This document shows positions 1 to 10,760 of a stretch of DNA of 64,000 nt, piece by piece. The notes below the pieces were generated by a model that worked only from the letters and a program-made list of their open reading frames with translations, was not told where the DNA came from and did not search any database. Numbering within the stretch: position 1 is the stretch's first letter; each line of letters starts with the position of its first letter. Made by a program: the position numbers and the translations under genes. The DNA is from Thiobacillus denitrificans ATCC 25259 (lineage in GTDB: Bacteria > Pseudomonadota > Gammaproteobacteria > Burkholderiales > Thiobacillaceae), in contig NC_007404.1 in assembly GCF_000012745.1 (NCBI RefSeq), positions 2,418,001 to 2,482,000 on the forward strand. Direction: 5' to 3'.

Positions 1-108
1 AGTCGCATGAGTGGTCTCCGTTCGGTTTTCGACGTGCCGTCCCCGCTTTGTCGGACTCGGTGCGTCTGCCGTATTCAGTCTAGATAGTCGGCGGACAGGA
101 AAACATTT

Positions 109-762
109 TTACAGCCGGAACAGTGCCGCGCCGACGCGGCGCAGTTCGGCACGGCGCACCAGCGCGTCCGGGCAGAGCTGTGCGACCTGCTGCCAGAAGC
201 GCGGCGAATGGTCCAGGTGCACGAGATGCGCGAGTTCGTGCGCGGCGACGTAGTCGATGAGCGCGAGCGGCGCCTGCACGAGGCGCCAGTTGAGACGGAT
301 GTGGCCGCGCCGGGTGCAACTGCCCCACTGCGTCCGCGCGTCGGAAAGCGCGAAACGGCTCGGGCCACGACCGAGCCGTCGAGCCAGTCGCGCGATCCGC
401 CAGGCGAGGACGCGCGCCGCGCGATTACTCAACCACTCCCTTAGCAGCGCGTCGGCGTCCTGCCCCGCGGGCAGGTAGACCCGCAGGGTCGCGCCGACGC
501 GCTGCACCTCGCCGAACAGCGAAGGCCGGATGTCCAGTGCGAGTTCGCGACCGAGATAGCGGATTTGCGTCGCCGCGTCACATTCTGGCGCGCGCAGCTG
601 CATGCGTTGCCAGGCGCGCGCGAGCCAGCCGTGCTGTTCGCGGACGTAGCGCTCGATCTCGGCGCGCGGGGTCCAGCTCGGTGCGTGAATGCGCACTTCG
701 CCCGCGGTGACGGTCAGGCCCAGCGTCTGGCGGCGGCGCGAGCGGCGCAGGCGGTATGGCAC
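109..762 (-). CDS. YgjP-like (DUF45/M48-type) zinc metallopeptidase
   Basis: A 217-residue protein of the YgjP/DUF45 metallopeptidase family. The zinc motif HELAH lies at residues 175-179, followed by HLDHSPRFW (182-190). The family motif QWGSC is at 145-149. No signal peptide is visible, so it is probably cytosolic. The first codon is GTG (760-762), giving MPYRLRRSRR. It lies 28 bases downstream of plsC in the same direction and probably belongs to that run. Substrates of this family are poorly known; a proteolytic role is inferred only from the HExxH site. Confidence 0.85.
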   Translation of the reverse strand: MPYRLRRSRRRQTLGLTVTAGEVRIHAPSWTPRAEIERYVREQHGWLARAWQRMQLRAPECDAATQIRYLGRELALDIRPSLFGEVQRVGATLRVYLPAGQDADALLREWLSNRAARVLAWRIARLARRLGRGPSRFALSDARTQWGSCTRRGHIRLNWRLVQAPLALIDYVAAHELAHLVHLDHSPRFWQQVAQLCPDALVRRAELRRVGAALFRL

Positions 763-790
763 GAGCGCCTCGCCGACGGCGAGGACGCCG

Positions 791-1513
791 CTATTGGCGT
801 GCGGCAGCAGGCGGCAGCCTCCCCATTTCCGCTTCGATCCAGGCTTCGACCGCCCGGGTGAGTTCGGCGGCGCTTTTCTCGCGGCTGTCGATCGCGGGGC
901 CGATGCGCACCGTGATCGTCCCCGGATGCTTGACGAAGGCGTTCTTCGGCCACACCTCGCCGGCGTTGTGCGCGACCGGCACCACCGGGGCGCCCGATTC
1001 CGCCGCGAGCCACGCGCCGCCGATGCCGTAGCGGCCCTTCTCGCCGGGCGCGACGCGGGTGCCCTCGGGAAACACGAGTACCCAGAATCCCTGCGCGAGC
1101 TTGTCCTTGCCTTGCCTGACGATCTGCTTGAGCGCCTCGCGCCCGGCGGCGCGATCGATCGCGATCGGCGAGAGCATGCGGAAGGCCCAGCCGAAGAACG
1201 GCACTTTGAGCAGTTCCTGCTTGATCACCGGCGAGACCGGCGGAAACAGGAACAGGAAGGCCACGGTCTCCCATGCCGACTGGTGCTTGGCGAGAATGAC
1301 CGCGGGCTCGGCCGGCAGATGCTCGCGCCCCTCGACGACGTAGCGGATGCCGAGCACCCAGCGTGCGAGCCAGATCACGGTGTGGTTGTAGCCCGTGATC
1401 AGGCGATAGCGCGCGTGCGCCGAAAACGGGAAGGACAGCAAGGCGACCAGACTGAAAAGGATTGTCAGCGCGGTCTGCAGGACCGCGAAGACCAGCGAGC
1501 GGACGAGGCTCAT
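791..1513 (-). CDS. plsC: 1-acyl-sn-glycerol-3-phosphate acyltransferase (PlsC family)
   Basis: Transfers an acyl chain to lysophosphatidic acid to make phosphatidic acid at the inner membrane. The 240-residue protein has an N-terminal hydrophobic segment (about residues 7-30), the acyltransferase motif KHQSAWE (76-82; an HX4E variant of HX4D) and FPEGTR (148-153), the normal hallmarks of the family. Its start codon overlaps the gmhB stop by 4 bases (ATGA). The gmhB-plsC pairing places it in envelope lipid synthesis. Catalysis with the E variant is inferred. Confidence 0.9.
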   Translation of the reverse strand: MSLVRSLVFAVLQTALTILFSLVALLSFPFSAHARYRLITGYNHTVIWLARWVLGIRYVVEGREHLPAEPAVILAKHQSAWETVAFLFLFPPVSPVIKQELLKVPFFGWAFRMLSPIAIDRAAGREALKQIVRQGKDKLAQGFWVLVFPEGTRVAPGEKGRYGIGGAWLAAESGAPVVPVAHNAGEVWPKNAFVKHPGTITVRIGPAIDSREKSAAELTRAVEAWIEAEMGRLPPAAARQ

Positions 1514-2052
1514 GCGACGGCCTTGAGCAGGTGGTCGACGGCCTCGCTGAGGTCGGAATAAACCGGCGTGTTGTCCGGCATGCCGCCGGCCGCGAGCGTG
1601 CGTTCGCCTTTGCCGGTGCGCACCAGCAGCGGGCGCGCGCCGACCGTCGCGGCCGCCAGCAGGTCGCGCAGCGAATCGCCGACTGCAGGCACGTCATTCA
1701 GGTCGCGGCTGTAGCGCGCCGCGATTTCGGTAAAGAGGCCGGGTTTGGGCTTGCGACAGCCGCAGTTCATGTCGGCGGCGTGCGGGCAATAGAAAACCGC
1801 CTCGATGCGCCCGCCTGCCTGGGCGACCGCACGGTGCATCTTGGCGTGGATGGCGTTCAGGGTGGCCATCTCGAACAGGCCGCGCGCAAGTCCCGACTGG
1901 TTGGTCGCGACGACGACGCGCCAACCTTCTCGCGTCAGCCGTCCGATCGCTTCGAGGCTGCCGGGAATCGGCTTCCATTCGTCCGGCGACTTGATGAAGT
2001 GGTCGGAATCGAAGTTGATGACGCCGTCGCGGTCGAGAATGATGAGTTTCAT
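1510..2052 (-). CDS. gmhB: D-glycero-beta-D-manno-heptose-1,7-bisphosphate 7-phosphatase
   Basis: HAD-superfamily phosphatase of the ADP-heptose pathway for LPS inner core synthesis. The nucleophile motif DRDG is at residues 7-10 (D7, D9). A cysteine/histidine zinc loop CPH...CGC (C89, H91, C97, C99) is typical of GmhB and separates it from histidinol-phosphate phosphatase alone. KPKPG is at 101-105 and GDS at 125-127. Length 180 aa matches the family. It lies 9 bases after glyS on the same strand and overlaps plsC, suggesting a glyQ-glyS-gmhB-plsC transcript. Confidence 0.92.
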   Translation of the reverse strand: MKLIILDRDGVINFDSDHFIKSPDEWKPIPGSLEAIGRLTREGWRVVVATNQSGLARGLFEMATLNAIHAKMHRAVAQAGGRIEAVFYCPHAADMNCGCRKPKPGLFTEIAARYSRDLNDVPAVGDSLRDLLAAATVGARPLLVRTGKGERTLAAGGMPDNTPVYSDLSEAVDHLLKAVA

Positions 2053-2061
2053 AGCGGAAGT

Positions 2062-4167
2062 TTAGGCGGCGAGCCGGGAGATGTCAGCCACGCGGTTCAT
2101 CGTCCGGTGCAGCTGATTCAGCAGCGCGAGCCGGTTGGCCCTGAGCGCCGGGTCGTCGGCGTTGACCATGACCTGGTCGAAGAAGGCGTCGACCGGTGCC
2201 TTGAGCGCGGCGAGCGCCTGCAGCGAGGCGGTGTAGTCGCCGCTGCCGAAGGCCGCGGCGGCACGCGGCGCCACCTCGTCCAGGGCTGCGAACAGTGCGC
2301 GCTCCGCAGCCTCGACAAAGCGGCCCGGATCGGCGCTGGCGCCGACCTCGCCCTCGGCTTTTTTCAGGATATTGCCGACGCGCTTGTTGGCCGCGGCGAG
2401 CGCTGCGGCTTCCGGCAGCGCGGCGAAGGCGCGCACCGCCTCGAGTTGCTGCGGCACGAGATCGATCCGGATCGGATTCAGGCTGAGCACCGCATCGACC
2501 TCGTTCGCCGAATAGCCCTGCTCGCGCATGGCGCCACTCAGGCGCTCGAACATGAACAGGTAGACATCGGTGTGCGCCTGTCCGAGTAGCCCCTGCTGGA
2601 AAGCGGAAAAGGCGATGCTGACGAGCTCGTTCAGGCCGATCGGCAAGTGCTTCTCGATCAGCATGCGGACCACCCCGAGGGCGTGGCGACGCAGCGCGAA
2701 CGGGTCCTTGTCGCCGGTCGGCTTCTCGCCGATGCCGAACAGGCCGACGAGCGTCTCGAGCTTGTCGGCGAGCGCGACGCAGACGCCGACCGGGTTACGC
2801 GGCAGGTCGTCGCCGGCGAAGCGTGGCCGGTAGTGGTCCTCGATCGCGAACGCGACGTCGTCGGCGACGCCGTCGTGCTGCGCGTAATAACGCCCCATGA
2901 CGCCCTGCAGTTCGGGGAACTCGCCGACCATGTCGGTAAGCAGGTCGGCCTTGGCGAGCAATGCGGCCTGGTCGGCCTTGAGCGCCAGCGCCTCGCCGCC
3001 GAGCTTCTCGCCGATCGCGCGCGCGACCGCCTGGACGCGGGTGACGCGTTCACCCTGCGTGCCGAGCTTGTTGTGATACACGACCTTGGCGAGGCCGAGC
3101 ACGCGCGCATCGAGCGTCTTCTTGCGGTCCTGGTCGAAGAAGAATTTCGCGTCGGCCAGCCGCGGGCGCACGACGCGCTCGTTGCCGCCGACGACGGCCG
3201 ACGCGTCGGCCGGCGAGATGTTGGACACGATCAGGAATTTGTTCGTCAGCTTGCCGGCGGCGTCGAGCAGCGGGAAATACTTCTGGTTCGCCTTCATGGT
3301 GAGGATGAGGCACTCCTGCGGCACCTCGAGGAAGGCCTGCTCGAACTGCCCGAGCAGCACGTTGGGGCGCTCGACCAGCGCCGTGACCTCGTCCAGCAGG
3401 GCCTCGTCCTCGACCGGCACGAGGCCCAACGGCGCGGCGGCGGCCTCCAGCTGGCGCACGATCTCGGCGCGGCGCTCGGCGAAGTTAGCAATCACGGCGC
3501 CCTCACTTTCGAGCTGCTGCGCGTAGCTGTCAGCGTCCTTGAGCACGATCGGATCGGCGGCGGCCTCAAAGCGGTGACCGTGTGTCTTGCGGCCCGCGGT
3601 AAGGCCAAACATGCGGACATCCACAGGATCAGTGCCATGCAGAGCGACCAAACCATGAACGGGACGTACAAAATTCACCGTGCTCCAACCATCAGCAAGT
3701 TGGTAGCTCATGACTTTCGGGATCGGTAGCTTATCCAATGACTCCCACAGCGCTTTCGCTAAGCCAAGCCCCAAGGAGATACCCTTGGCGACCGAATCCA
3801 TGAATAACGCCTCGGCCTTGCCGTCGGATTCACGGCGCAACGTCGCAACCGCAGAAGCGTCGGCGCCAAGCGCGGCGAGGCGCTTGAGCAGCGCGGGCGT
3901 CGCGTTGCCATCCGCATCGAGGCCAACGCTGACCGGCATCAGTTTGGTCGAAACCGGCTTGTCGGCGGAGCGTTCCAACACATTCTCAATGTGCGCACCG
4001 AGGCGGCGCGGCGAGGCGAAGTGGGTGACCGCCGCCTGCGCGTGGACAAGGCCCTGCGCGACCAGGCTCTCGGTCAGCGCGGCGGCAAAAGCCTCGCCCA
4101 GCTTCTTCAGCGCCTTGGGCGGCAATTCCTCGACGAAGAGTTCAACGAGCAGGTTCGCGGTGGTCAT
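2062..4167 (-). CDS. glyS: Glycine--tRNA ligase beta subunit
   Basis: Beta chain (701 aa) of the heterotetrameric bacterial glycyl-tRNA synthetase. The start [20 protein letters not shown] is the family signature N-terminus, and the length is close to E. coli GlyS (689). The reading frame stays open far upstream, antisense-free, through glyQ, but the true start is the ATG at 4165-4167, which overlaps the glyQ stop as ATGA. This implies translational coupling of the two subunits. The C-terminal part carries the tRNA/anticodon-binding region. Confidence 0.97.
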   Translation of the reverse strand: MTTANLLVELFVEELPPKALKKLGEAFAAALTESLVAQGLVHAQAAVTHFASPRRLGAHIENVLERSADKPVSTKLMPVSVGLDADGNATPALLKRLAALGADASAVATLRRESDGKAEALFMDSVAKGISLGLGLAKALWESLDKLPIPKVMSYQLADGWSTVNFVRPVHGLVALHGTDPVDVRMFGLTAGRKTHGHRFEAAADPIVLKDADSYAQQLESEGAVIANFAERRAEIVRQLEAAAAPLGLVPVEDEALLDEVTALVERPNVLLGQFEQAFLEVPQECLILTMKANQKYFPLLDAAGKLTNKFLIVSNISPADASAVVGGNERVVRPRLADAKFFFDQDRKKTLDARVLGLAKVVYHNKLGTQGERVTRVQAVARAIGEKLGGEALALKADQAALLAKADLLTDMVGEFPELQGVMGRYYAQHDGVADDVAFAIEDHYRPRFAGDDLPRNPVGVCVALADKLETLVGLFGIGEKPTGDKDPFALRRHALGVVRMLIEKHLPIGLNELVSIAFSAFQQGLLGQAHTDVYLFMFERLSGAMREQGYSANEVDAVLSLNPIRIDLVPQQLEAVRAFAALPEAAALAAANKRVGNILKKAEGEVGASADPGRFVEAAERALFAALDEVAPRAAAAFGSGDYTASLQALAALKAPVDAFFDQVMVNADDPALRANRLALLNQLHRTMNRVADISRLAA

Positions 4168-5108
4168 GCGGCGGCCGCCTTCTTTTGCGTCTGTTTTTCG
4201 ATGTTCGCGAGCACTTCGTCGGCCCAGGCACGGGGCGCCATCGGGAAGCCGAGGCGCGCCCGGCTGTCGAGATAGCTCTTCGCGACGCTGCGCGCGAGGT
4301 TGCGGATGCGGCCGATGTACGCGGCGCGCTCGGTCACCGAAATCGCGCCGCGGGCGTCGAGCAGGTTGAAGGTGTGCGCGGCTTTGAGCACCTGTTCGTA
4401 GGCCGGCAGCGCGAGCTGCGCGACCATCAGTTCCTGGGCCTTCTTTTCGTGCGCGCTGAAGGCGGTCAGCAGGAAGCCGACGTCGCTGTGCTCGAAGTTG
4501 TAGGCGCTCTGCTCGACCTCGTTCTGGTGGTAGACGTCCCGATAGGTGAGTCCGTCGGTCCATCTCAGGTCGAACACGCTCTCGACGCCCTGCAGGTACA
4601 TCGCGAGGCGCTCGAGGCCGTAGGTGATTTCGCCCGTGATCGGCTTGCAGTCGATGCCGCCGACCTGCTGGAAGTAGGTGAACTGGGTAACTTCCATGCC
4701 GTTCAGCCAGACCTCCCAGCCGAGCCCCCAGGCGCCGAGGGTCGGGTTTTCCCAGTCGTCCTCGACGAAGCGCACGTCGTTTTTCCTCAGGTCGAAGCCG
4801 AGCGCCTCGAGCGAACCGAGGTAGAGCTCGAGGATGTCGGCCGGCGCGGGCTTGAGAACGACCTGGAACTGGTAGTAATGCTGCAGCCGGTTGGGATTTT
4901 CGCCGTAGCGGCCGTCCTTGGGACGGCGCGAGGGCTGCACGTAGGCGGCCTTCCAGGGCTCGGGACCGAGCGCGCGCAGGAAGGTCGCGGTGTGCGACGT
5001 GCCGGCGCCGACTTCCATGTCGTAGGGCTGCAGCAGCGCGCACCCGCGCTCGCCCCAATAACGCTGAAGGGTGAGGATGATGTCCTGAAAGGTGGGGTTC
5101 ACGGGCAA
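4164..5108 (-). CDS. glyQ: Glycine--tRNA ligase alpha subunit
   Basis: Alpha chain of the bacterial-type glycyl-tRNA synthetase, containing the class II catalytic core. Long stretches are nearly identical to E. coli GlyQ, including [29 protein letters not shown] and [19 protein letters not shown]. Length is 314 aa from a TTG at 5106-5108. A GTG two codons later (MNPTFQ) is an equally possible start; no ATG exists in frame nearby. It is followed by glyS with a 4-base overlap. Confidence 0.96.
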   Translation of the reverse strand: MPVNPTFQDIILTLQRYWGERGCALLQPYDMEVGAGTSHTATFLRALGPEPWKAAYVQPSRRPKDGRYGENPNRLQHYYQFQVVLKPAPADILELYLGSLEALGFDLRKNDVRFVEDDWENPTLGAWGLGWEVWLNGMEVTQFTYFQQVGGIDCKPITGEITYGLERLAMYLQGVESVFDLRWTDGLTYRDVYHQNEVEQSAYNFEHSDVGFLLTAFSAHEKKAQELMVAQLALPAYEQVLKAAHTFNLLDARGAISVTERAAYIGRIRNLARSVAKSYLDSRARLGFPMAPRAWADEVLANIEKQTQKKAAAA

Positions 5109-5221
5109 TGCAGGCTTTTCGGGAAAGCCGCATTTTACCGTGCCTGACGGGCGTTTCTAAGGGCGGCGCAAAGTTTGGACCGGCGAACGCACGCGCCCGG
5201 ATCCCCGACGCCGAGCCGGAC

Positions 5222-5992
5222 TCAGATGCCCGCGTACCATTCGTAGCCGCGGTCTTCCCAGTAGCCGCCCTTGCCGCCTGCGATCGTGTCGAGGCGATCG
5301 ACCAGTTCTATCCGCATGACGTATTTCGCCATCTTGTAGCCGAGCTGACGCTCGACGCGCAGGCGAATCGGCGCGCCGTTCTTGATCGGCAGAGGTGCGT
5401 CGTTCAGCTCGTAGGCGAGGAGCGTCTGCACGTGCCAGGCGTCCTCCATGTCGATGCTTTCGTAGTAGCGCGTTCCCGACGCCTCCATCGAGTCGGCGCA
5501 GTAGAACACGACGTAGCGGGCCGAGGGGAGCGGCGTAACGGCTTCGAGGATGCGGGCGAGCGGGACGCCTTTCCACTTGCCGATCGCGCTCCAGCCTTCG
5601 ACGCAGTCGTGACGCGTGATCTGGGTGCGGCTCGGCAGGGCTTTCAACGCGTCGAGCGAATACGCGCGGGGTTGCGCGACCAGGCCCCCGACCCGCAGCC
5701 GGTAGTCGACGAAGCGATCGGCGGCGAGCGCCTGATAGGCGGGGTCGTCGGGGTCGCGGGTGCCGTTACTGCGGAAATCGGGCGACAGGTCGGCCTCAGT
5801 GAATTCCTGCGCCATCGCCTTGCGCGGAAGCAACAGGCGCTGCACCCCGAAGTTCAGCTTCTCGGCGCTGCCGAGCACCCCGGTGAACCATTCGCTGCGC
5901 GACAGGCGCTCGCAGCCGGCGAGCACGAGCGCGCTTCCGGCGGCGAGCGCGCGCTGCAGGAAGCGCCGGCGGCCGTTTTCGCATTCACGCAT
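5222..5992 (-). CDS. Tat-exported molybdopterin-dependent oxidoreductase (sulfite oxidase/YedY fold)
   Basis: A 256-residue periplasmic molybdoenzyme subunit. The N-terminus has a twin-arginine motif (GRRRFLQ, residues 7-13), a hydrophobic stretch and a lipobox-like LAGC ending at C27, suggesting Tat export and perhaps lipid anchoring. The Mo-coordinating cysteine is probably C130 in RHDCVEGWS, the sulfite oxidase-family motif. Its start overlaps the upstream cytochrome b gene by 8 bases, so the two are likely a complex. The physiological substrate (sulfite, sulfoxide or other) cannot be read from the sequence. Confidence 0.85.
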   Translation of the reverse strand: MRECENGRRRFLQRALAAGSALVLAGCERLSRSEWFTGVLGSAEKLNFGVQRLLLPRKAMAQEFTEADLSPDFRSNGTRDPDDPAYQALAADRFVDYRLRVGGLVAQPRAYSLDALKALPSRTQITRHDCVEGWSAIGKWKGVPLARILEAVTPLPSARYVVFYCADSMEASGTRYYESIDMEDAWHVQTLLAYELNDAPLPIKNGAPIRLRVERQLGYKMAKYVMRIELVDRLDTIAGGKGGYWEDRGYEWYAGI

Positions 5993-6827
5993 CGCGATCC
6001 CCTTCGAGTCGATAACGCCCGGTCACCATGGCGCGCAGCTTGTTCCAGAAGCCGCTGACGACGAGCTCGAAGACGTGGATGAAGACGAAGGCCACGAGCA
6101 TCCAGGCCAGCACGAAGTGCAGGGTACGCGCCGACTGGCGTCCGCCCACGACGTCGACCCAACCGGGCAGGAGCGCGTTCAGCGCCGGCGACATGGCCAG
6201 GCCCATCACGACCACGAGCGGAAACAGCACGAAGATCACGGCCAGGTAGGCGAGTTTTTGCAGCACGTTGTAACGGCGCTCGGCCTCTCCCGCCGGGCGG
6301 CGGAAAAGCAGGTGGTCCTTGAGCGACTGCCCGAACCCGCGCCAGTCGGCGCGATCCGGCAGGAGATCGCGCGCGAGGTGCCCGCTGGCGAGCGTGTAGC
6401 CGAGATACAGGAGGCCGTTGACGACGAGCACCCAGGCGAAGAACAGATGCCAGCGCCGCGCCATCGCGAGCCACTGCTCGCCCGGCAGCGTGATCCATGC
6501 CGGAAAACCGCGCACCGTCGGCGCCCCGTCGGCGCCCGCCGACACCCCGAGCACACCGGTCGTCTCGAAATCGCGCCCGAAAATGCGCGTCACCCCGACC
6601 GCCTTACCGTCGGCGTCGAGACGCGCGCCGATGCGCAGCAACGGGGCCTCGCCGGTGTAGGAGGATTTGCCCCAGTGAAGCGCCGGAAACGCGTTGAAGA
6701 TCTGCAGCCCGCTCATGAGCAGCACCGCAAAGGCGACCACGTTGATCCAGTGCATGAGGCGGATCGGCCAGGCATGGCGGCGATACACGATGGTATCGGC
6801 ACCGTCCGCCTGCTCGGATGTCGGCAT
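5985..6827 (-). CDS. Cytochrome b561-type membrane subunit, partner of the molybdopterin protein
   Basis: A 280-residue integral membrane protein resembling the dihaem cytochrome b subunits of Ni/Fe hydrogenases, formate dehydrogenases and thiosulfate reductases. Likely haem-ligand histidines are visible in the first helix (H26 in IRLMHWINV), in RRWHLFFAW and in the last helices (LHFVLAWMLVAFVFIHVFEL). About four to five membrane spans are present, with a periplasmic loop after helix 1. The ATG at 6825-6827 has a GAGGGA ribosome-binding site. It probably exchanges electrons between the quinone pool and the Tat-exported Mo subunit encoded downstream. Confidence 0.82.
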   Translation of the reverse strand: MPTSEQADGADTIVYRRHAWPIRLMHWINVVAFAVLLMSGLQIFNAFPALHWGKSSYTGEAPLLRIGARLDADGKAVGVTRIFGRDFETTGVLGVSAGADGAPTVRGFPAWITLPGEQWLAMARRWHLFFAWVLVVNGLLYLGYTLASGHLARDLLPDRADWRGFGQSLKDHLLFRRPAGEAERRYNVLQKLAYLAVIFVLFPLVVVMGLAMSPALNALLPGWVDVVGGRQSARTLHFVLAWMLVAFVFIHVFELVVSGFWNKLRAMVTGRYRLEGDRDA

Positions 6828-6909
6828 TGAAATCCCTCGGCAATTCGCTGCGCCTTTGGCCTGTGCAGCATAGGCGGGCGGCGCGCGGAATCCAAGCGAC
6901 CGCGGCGGC

Positions 6910-8862
<1,953 letters not shown>

Positions 8863-8977
8863 GCACGATGCGACGCGCCGCAGCCCGTCGCCCCAAGGAA
8901 AAGCCGAATTCTACCGTGTCGTGCACGGGTGCCCGGCAGGCGCCTGGCCGTGAGCTGTTGAAGCCGTGGACGATCGA

Positions 8978-8993
8978 TGACGGTTTTCCGTCA
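8978..8993. promoter_or_regulatory. Perfect palindrome, candidate upstream activator site
   Basis: TGACGGTTTTCCGTCA is a perfect 6-bp inverted repeat with a 4-base loop. It lies about 95 bases upstream of the sigma-54-type element at 9088, a typical distance for an enhancer-binding-protein site. It is not followed by a T-run, so it is unlikely to be a terminator for the minus-strand ABC-F gene, which moreover starts rather than ends here. Confidence 0.45.
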
Positions 8994-9087
8994 CTCCGCA
9001 CGGACCGCCGCCCGGACTGGCTCTCGCGGGCCGCGGCAAACGGATGTTTTGTCGGCATTTTTTACGGAGCCGTCAAGTCGTCGAAGA

Positions 9088-9104
9088 TTGGCATAGGCAT
9101 TGCA
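9088..9104 (+). promoter_or_regulatory. Sigma-54 (RpoN) -24/-12 type promoter
   Basis: The sequence TTGGCATAGGCATTGCA matches the sigma-54 consensus YTGGCACG-N4-TTGCW at all but two positions (T for C and A for G within the -24 block). The invariant GG (9090-9091) and GC (9102-9103) are separated by exactly 10 bases. It lies 36 bases upstream of the small ORF at 9141, so transcription would start near 9116. The palindrome at 8978-8993 could bind the activator. Confidence 0.7.
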
Positions 9105-9140
9105 AAGAGATACAGCGACAGCGCAAAACGGGAGTGCATC

Positions 9141-9302
9141 ATGAAACTGCAATTCGGCCAGAACCAGCTCGTGCTCGAGATCAGCAAGACGCCTTTCGCC
9201 TGGTTTCACGGGCATACGGAGCGCATGAGCCTGACCAGCCTGTCGCTCATGTTCGTGCAGTTTTCGCTCTTCGCCCGTCAGCCCGCAGCACGATGCAACT
9301 GA
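9141..9302 (+). CDS. Small protein of unknown function, first of a tandem paralogous pair
   Basis: A 53-residue ORF with ATG preceded by GGAG (9131-9134) and by the sigma-54-type promoter. It has no signal peptide and no recognised domain. Alternating hydrophobic/polar residues (QNQLVLEIS and LTSLSLMFVQFSLF) suggest a beta-hairpin. Residues 18-44 align without gaps to residues 17-43 of the next ORF: 12 of 27 identical and about 10 conservative, including P-[FL]-A-[WF]-F, RMS and SL[ST]L[ML]F. Third codon positions are mostly G/C as in neighbouring genes. The independent similarity of the two products is the best evidence that both are translated. Confidence 0.65.
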   Translation: MKLQFGQNQLVLEISKTPFAWFHGHTERMSLTSLSLMFVQFSLFARQPAARCN

Positions 9303-9451
9303 GCAAAGGCACGCGCGTGAGCCTCAGCCTATCTTCCTCACCGCTCGCCTTTTTCAGCGGCAGCACCTGCCGCATGTCGATGTTCAGTCTGACCCTGTTA
9401 TTCATCGAACTGCGGATTCTGCGCCGCAGCAGCAGGCACTGCCCTTCCTGA
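9293..9451 (+). CDS. Small protein of unknown function, second of a tandem paralogous pair
   Basis: A 52-residue ORF whose ATG lies 10 bases before the end of the preceding small gene, in another frame. No separate ribosome-binding site is evident, so translational coupling is likely. Sequence similarity to the first ORF is given there; the aligned parts are encoded by non-overlapping DNA, so the resemblance is not a frame artefact. It has a basic, serine/arginine-rich tail (RRSSRHCPS). Function is unknown. It could also be the second half of a former two-repeat protein now split by a frameshift. Confidence 0.58.
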   Translation: MQLSKGTRVSLSLSSSPLAFFSGSTCRMSMFSLTLLFIELRILRRSSRHCPS

Positions 9452-9464
9452 CTTCCCGTTCGGG

Positions 9465-10751
9465 CTAGCGGCGGATTTCGAGCACCGCCTCGAGCCCGCC
9501 GGTCTTGCGGTTGGCCAGCGAGACTTTCCAACCGTGGGTCGCCGCCAACTGCCGGACGATCGCAAGCCCGAGACCGCTTCCGCCGGTCGCTTCCGAGCGC
9601 GATGCCTCGAGCCGGTAGAACGGCCGGAACACCTTCTCCAGCTGATCTTCCGGAATCCCCGGTCCCGCATCGCGCACGGTCACCCGCGCCCCCAGCTCCG
9701 AGCATTCGAGTTCGAGTTCGACCGTCGCTGCGTCCCCGTAGCGCTGCGCATTCTGGATCAGGTTCGACACGATCTGGCGCAGTGCCAGGCGGCCCGCCTC
9801 GACCGTGCACGGCGCCGCGGAAAATCCCGCCAGGCCCGCGTCGGTCGCGACTTCCTCGAGCAGGACCGCGAGGTCGAAGCGCGTCTTCGCCTCGGCCTGG
9901 GTCGTGCGCGCGAGTTCGAGATAGCCTGTGATGAGCTTGTTCATGTCGGCGAGGTCGGCGACGGCGCGATCGATTCGTGCCGGGCTCGGCGCGTCGCGCA
10001 GCATTTCGAGATGGAGCTGGAGCCGGGTCATCGGCGTGCGCAGGTCGTGCGAGATTCCGGCGAGCAGGGTCGTGCGGTTGTCGAGCAGCTCGCGGACCTC
10101 GGTCGCCATGGTGTTGAAGCGACGCGCGAGTTCGGCGACCTCGGCCGGGCCGGTCTCCGGCAGCGGCTCGGGGAGCTGGCCCGCGCCGACCTGCCGTGCG
10201 GCCCGCGCCGCCCGCGCGAGCGGAAGCGTGATGCGGCGCACGAGCAGCAGCGCGGTCACCAGACTGAGCAGGGCGCCGAGCGCGATCACAGCGATCGCCG
10301 CCAGCGGCGGCTTCACCGCGTAGCGCGCCGGGTAGAAGCCGACCTGCAGGGCATGGCCGCCGGTCGGGATGTCGAGCCAGGCCGCGCGTGTCCCGGGCAC
10401 CCCCCGAAGCTTGACCGGCTCGCCCACGCGGCGGCTGAGGGCGGTCTCGATCTGCGCACGGAACGCGAACTGCGGCGCGTCGGCGACCGCGCCGGGATCG
10501 CCGGCCGTGAGACGCAGACCGTGCCGGTCCGCCAGTTCCCGCTCGAACGCGGCGCGGGTTTGCGGCGGCAGTTCGACCCAGGTCTGAGCCGACAGCACGA
10601 TCAGGCCCGCGAGGTCGTCGGCCGAGCGCTCGGCCAGCGGGATGATCAGGGTGCGGTATACGACCGCGAAGGCGGCGGCCTGAAAGAGGACGAAAGCGAT
10701 GGCCAGCGTCAGCGCCGTGCGCGCGTAGAGCGAACTGGCGATGCGTACCAT
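9465..10751 (-). CDS. Sensor histidine kinase, EnvZ/OmpR-system type
   Basis: A 428-residue inner-membrane kinase. Two membrane spans (about residues 13-33 and 150-171) flank a periplasmic domain of roughly 115 residues. A HAMP linker follows, then the phospho-acceptor H235 in AGISHDLRTPMTRL (the EnvZ-class H-box), the N-box NLIQNAQRYG, and G-boxes DAGPGIPEDQ and GGSGLGLAIV. It starts 9 bases after the response regulator gene and is surely its partner. The signal is unknown. Its neighbours suggest envelope or metal stress. Confidence 0.93.
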   Translation of the reverse strand: MVRIASSLYARTALTLAIAFVLFQAAAFAVVYRTLIIPLAERSADDLAGLIVLSAQTWVELPPQTRAAFERELADRHGLRLTAGDPGAVADAPQFAFRAQIETALSRRVGEPVKLRGVPGTRAAWLDIPTGGHALQVGFYPARYAVKPPLAAIAVIALGALLSLVTALLLVRRITLPLARAARAARQVGAGQLPEPLPETGPAEVAELARRFNTMATEVRELLDNRTTLLAGISHDLRTPMTRLQLHLEMLRDAPSPARIDRAVADLADMNKLITGYLELARTTQAEAKTRFDLAVLLEEVATDAGLAGFSAAPCTVEAGRLALRQIVSNLIQNAQRYGDAATVELELECSELGARVTVRDAGPGIPEDQLEKVFRPFYRLEASRSEATGGSGLGLAIVRQLAATHGWKVSLANRKTGGLEAVLEIRR

Positions 10752-10760
10752 CGCCGGGCG

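Noticed and set aside
4168-5133. Upstream extension of the glyS frame through glyQ (1023 codons in total)
   Set aside because: The extension is Arg/Pro/Ala-rich and overlaps glyQ in another frame; GlyS homology starts at the ATG at 4165-4167.
9247-9405. Minus-strand small ORF beginning MNNRVRLNID
   Set aside because: It overlaps both small plus-strand genes, which have a promoter, a ribosome-binding site and mutual similarity; this frame has none of these.
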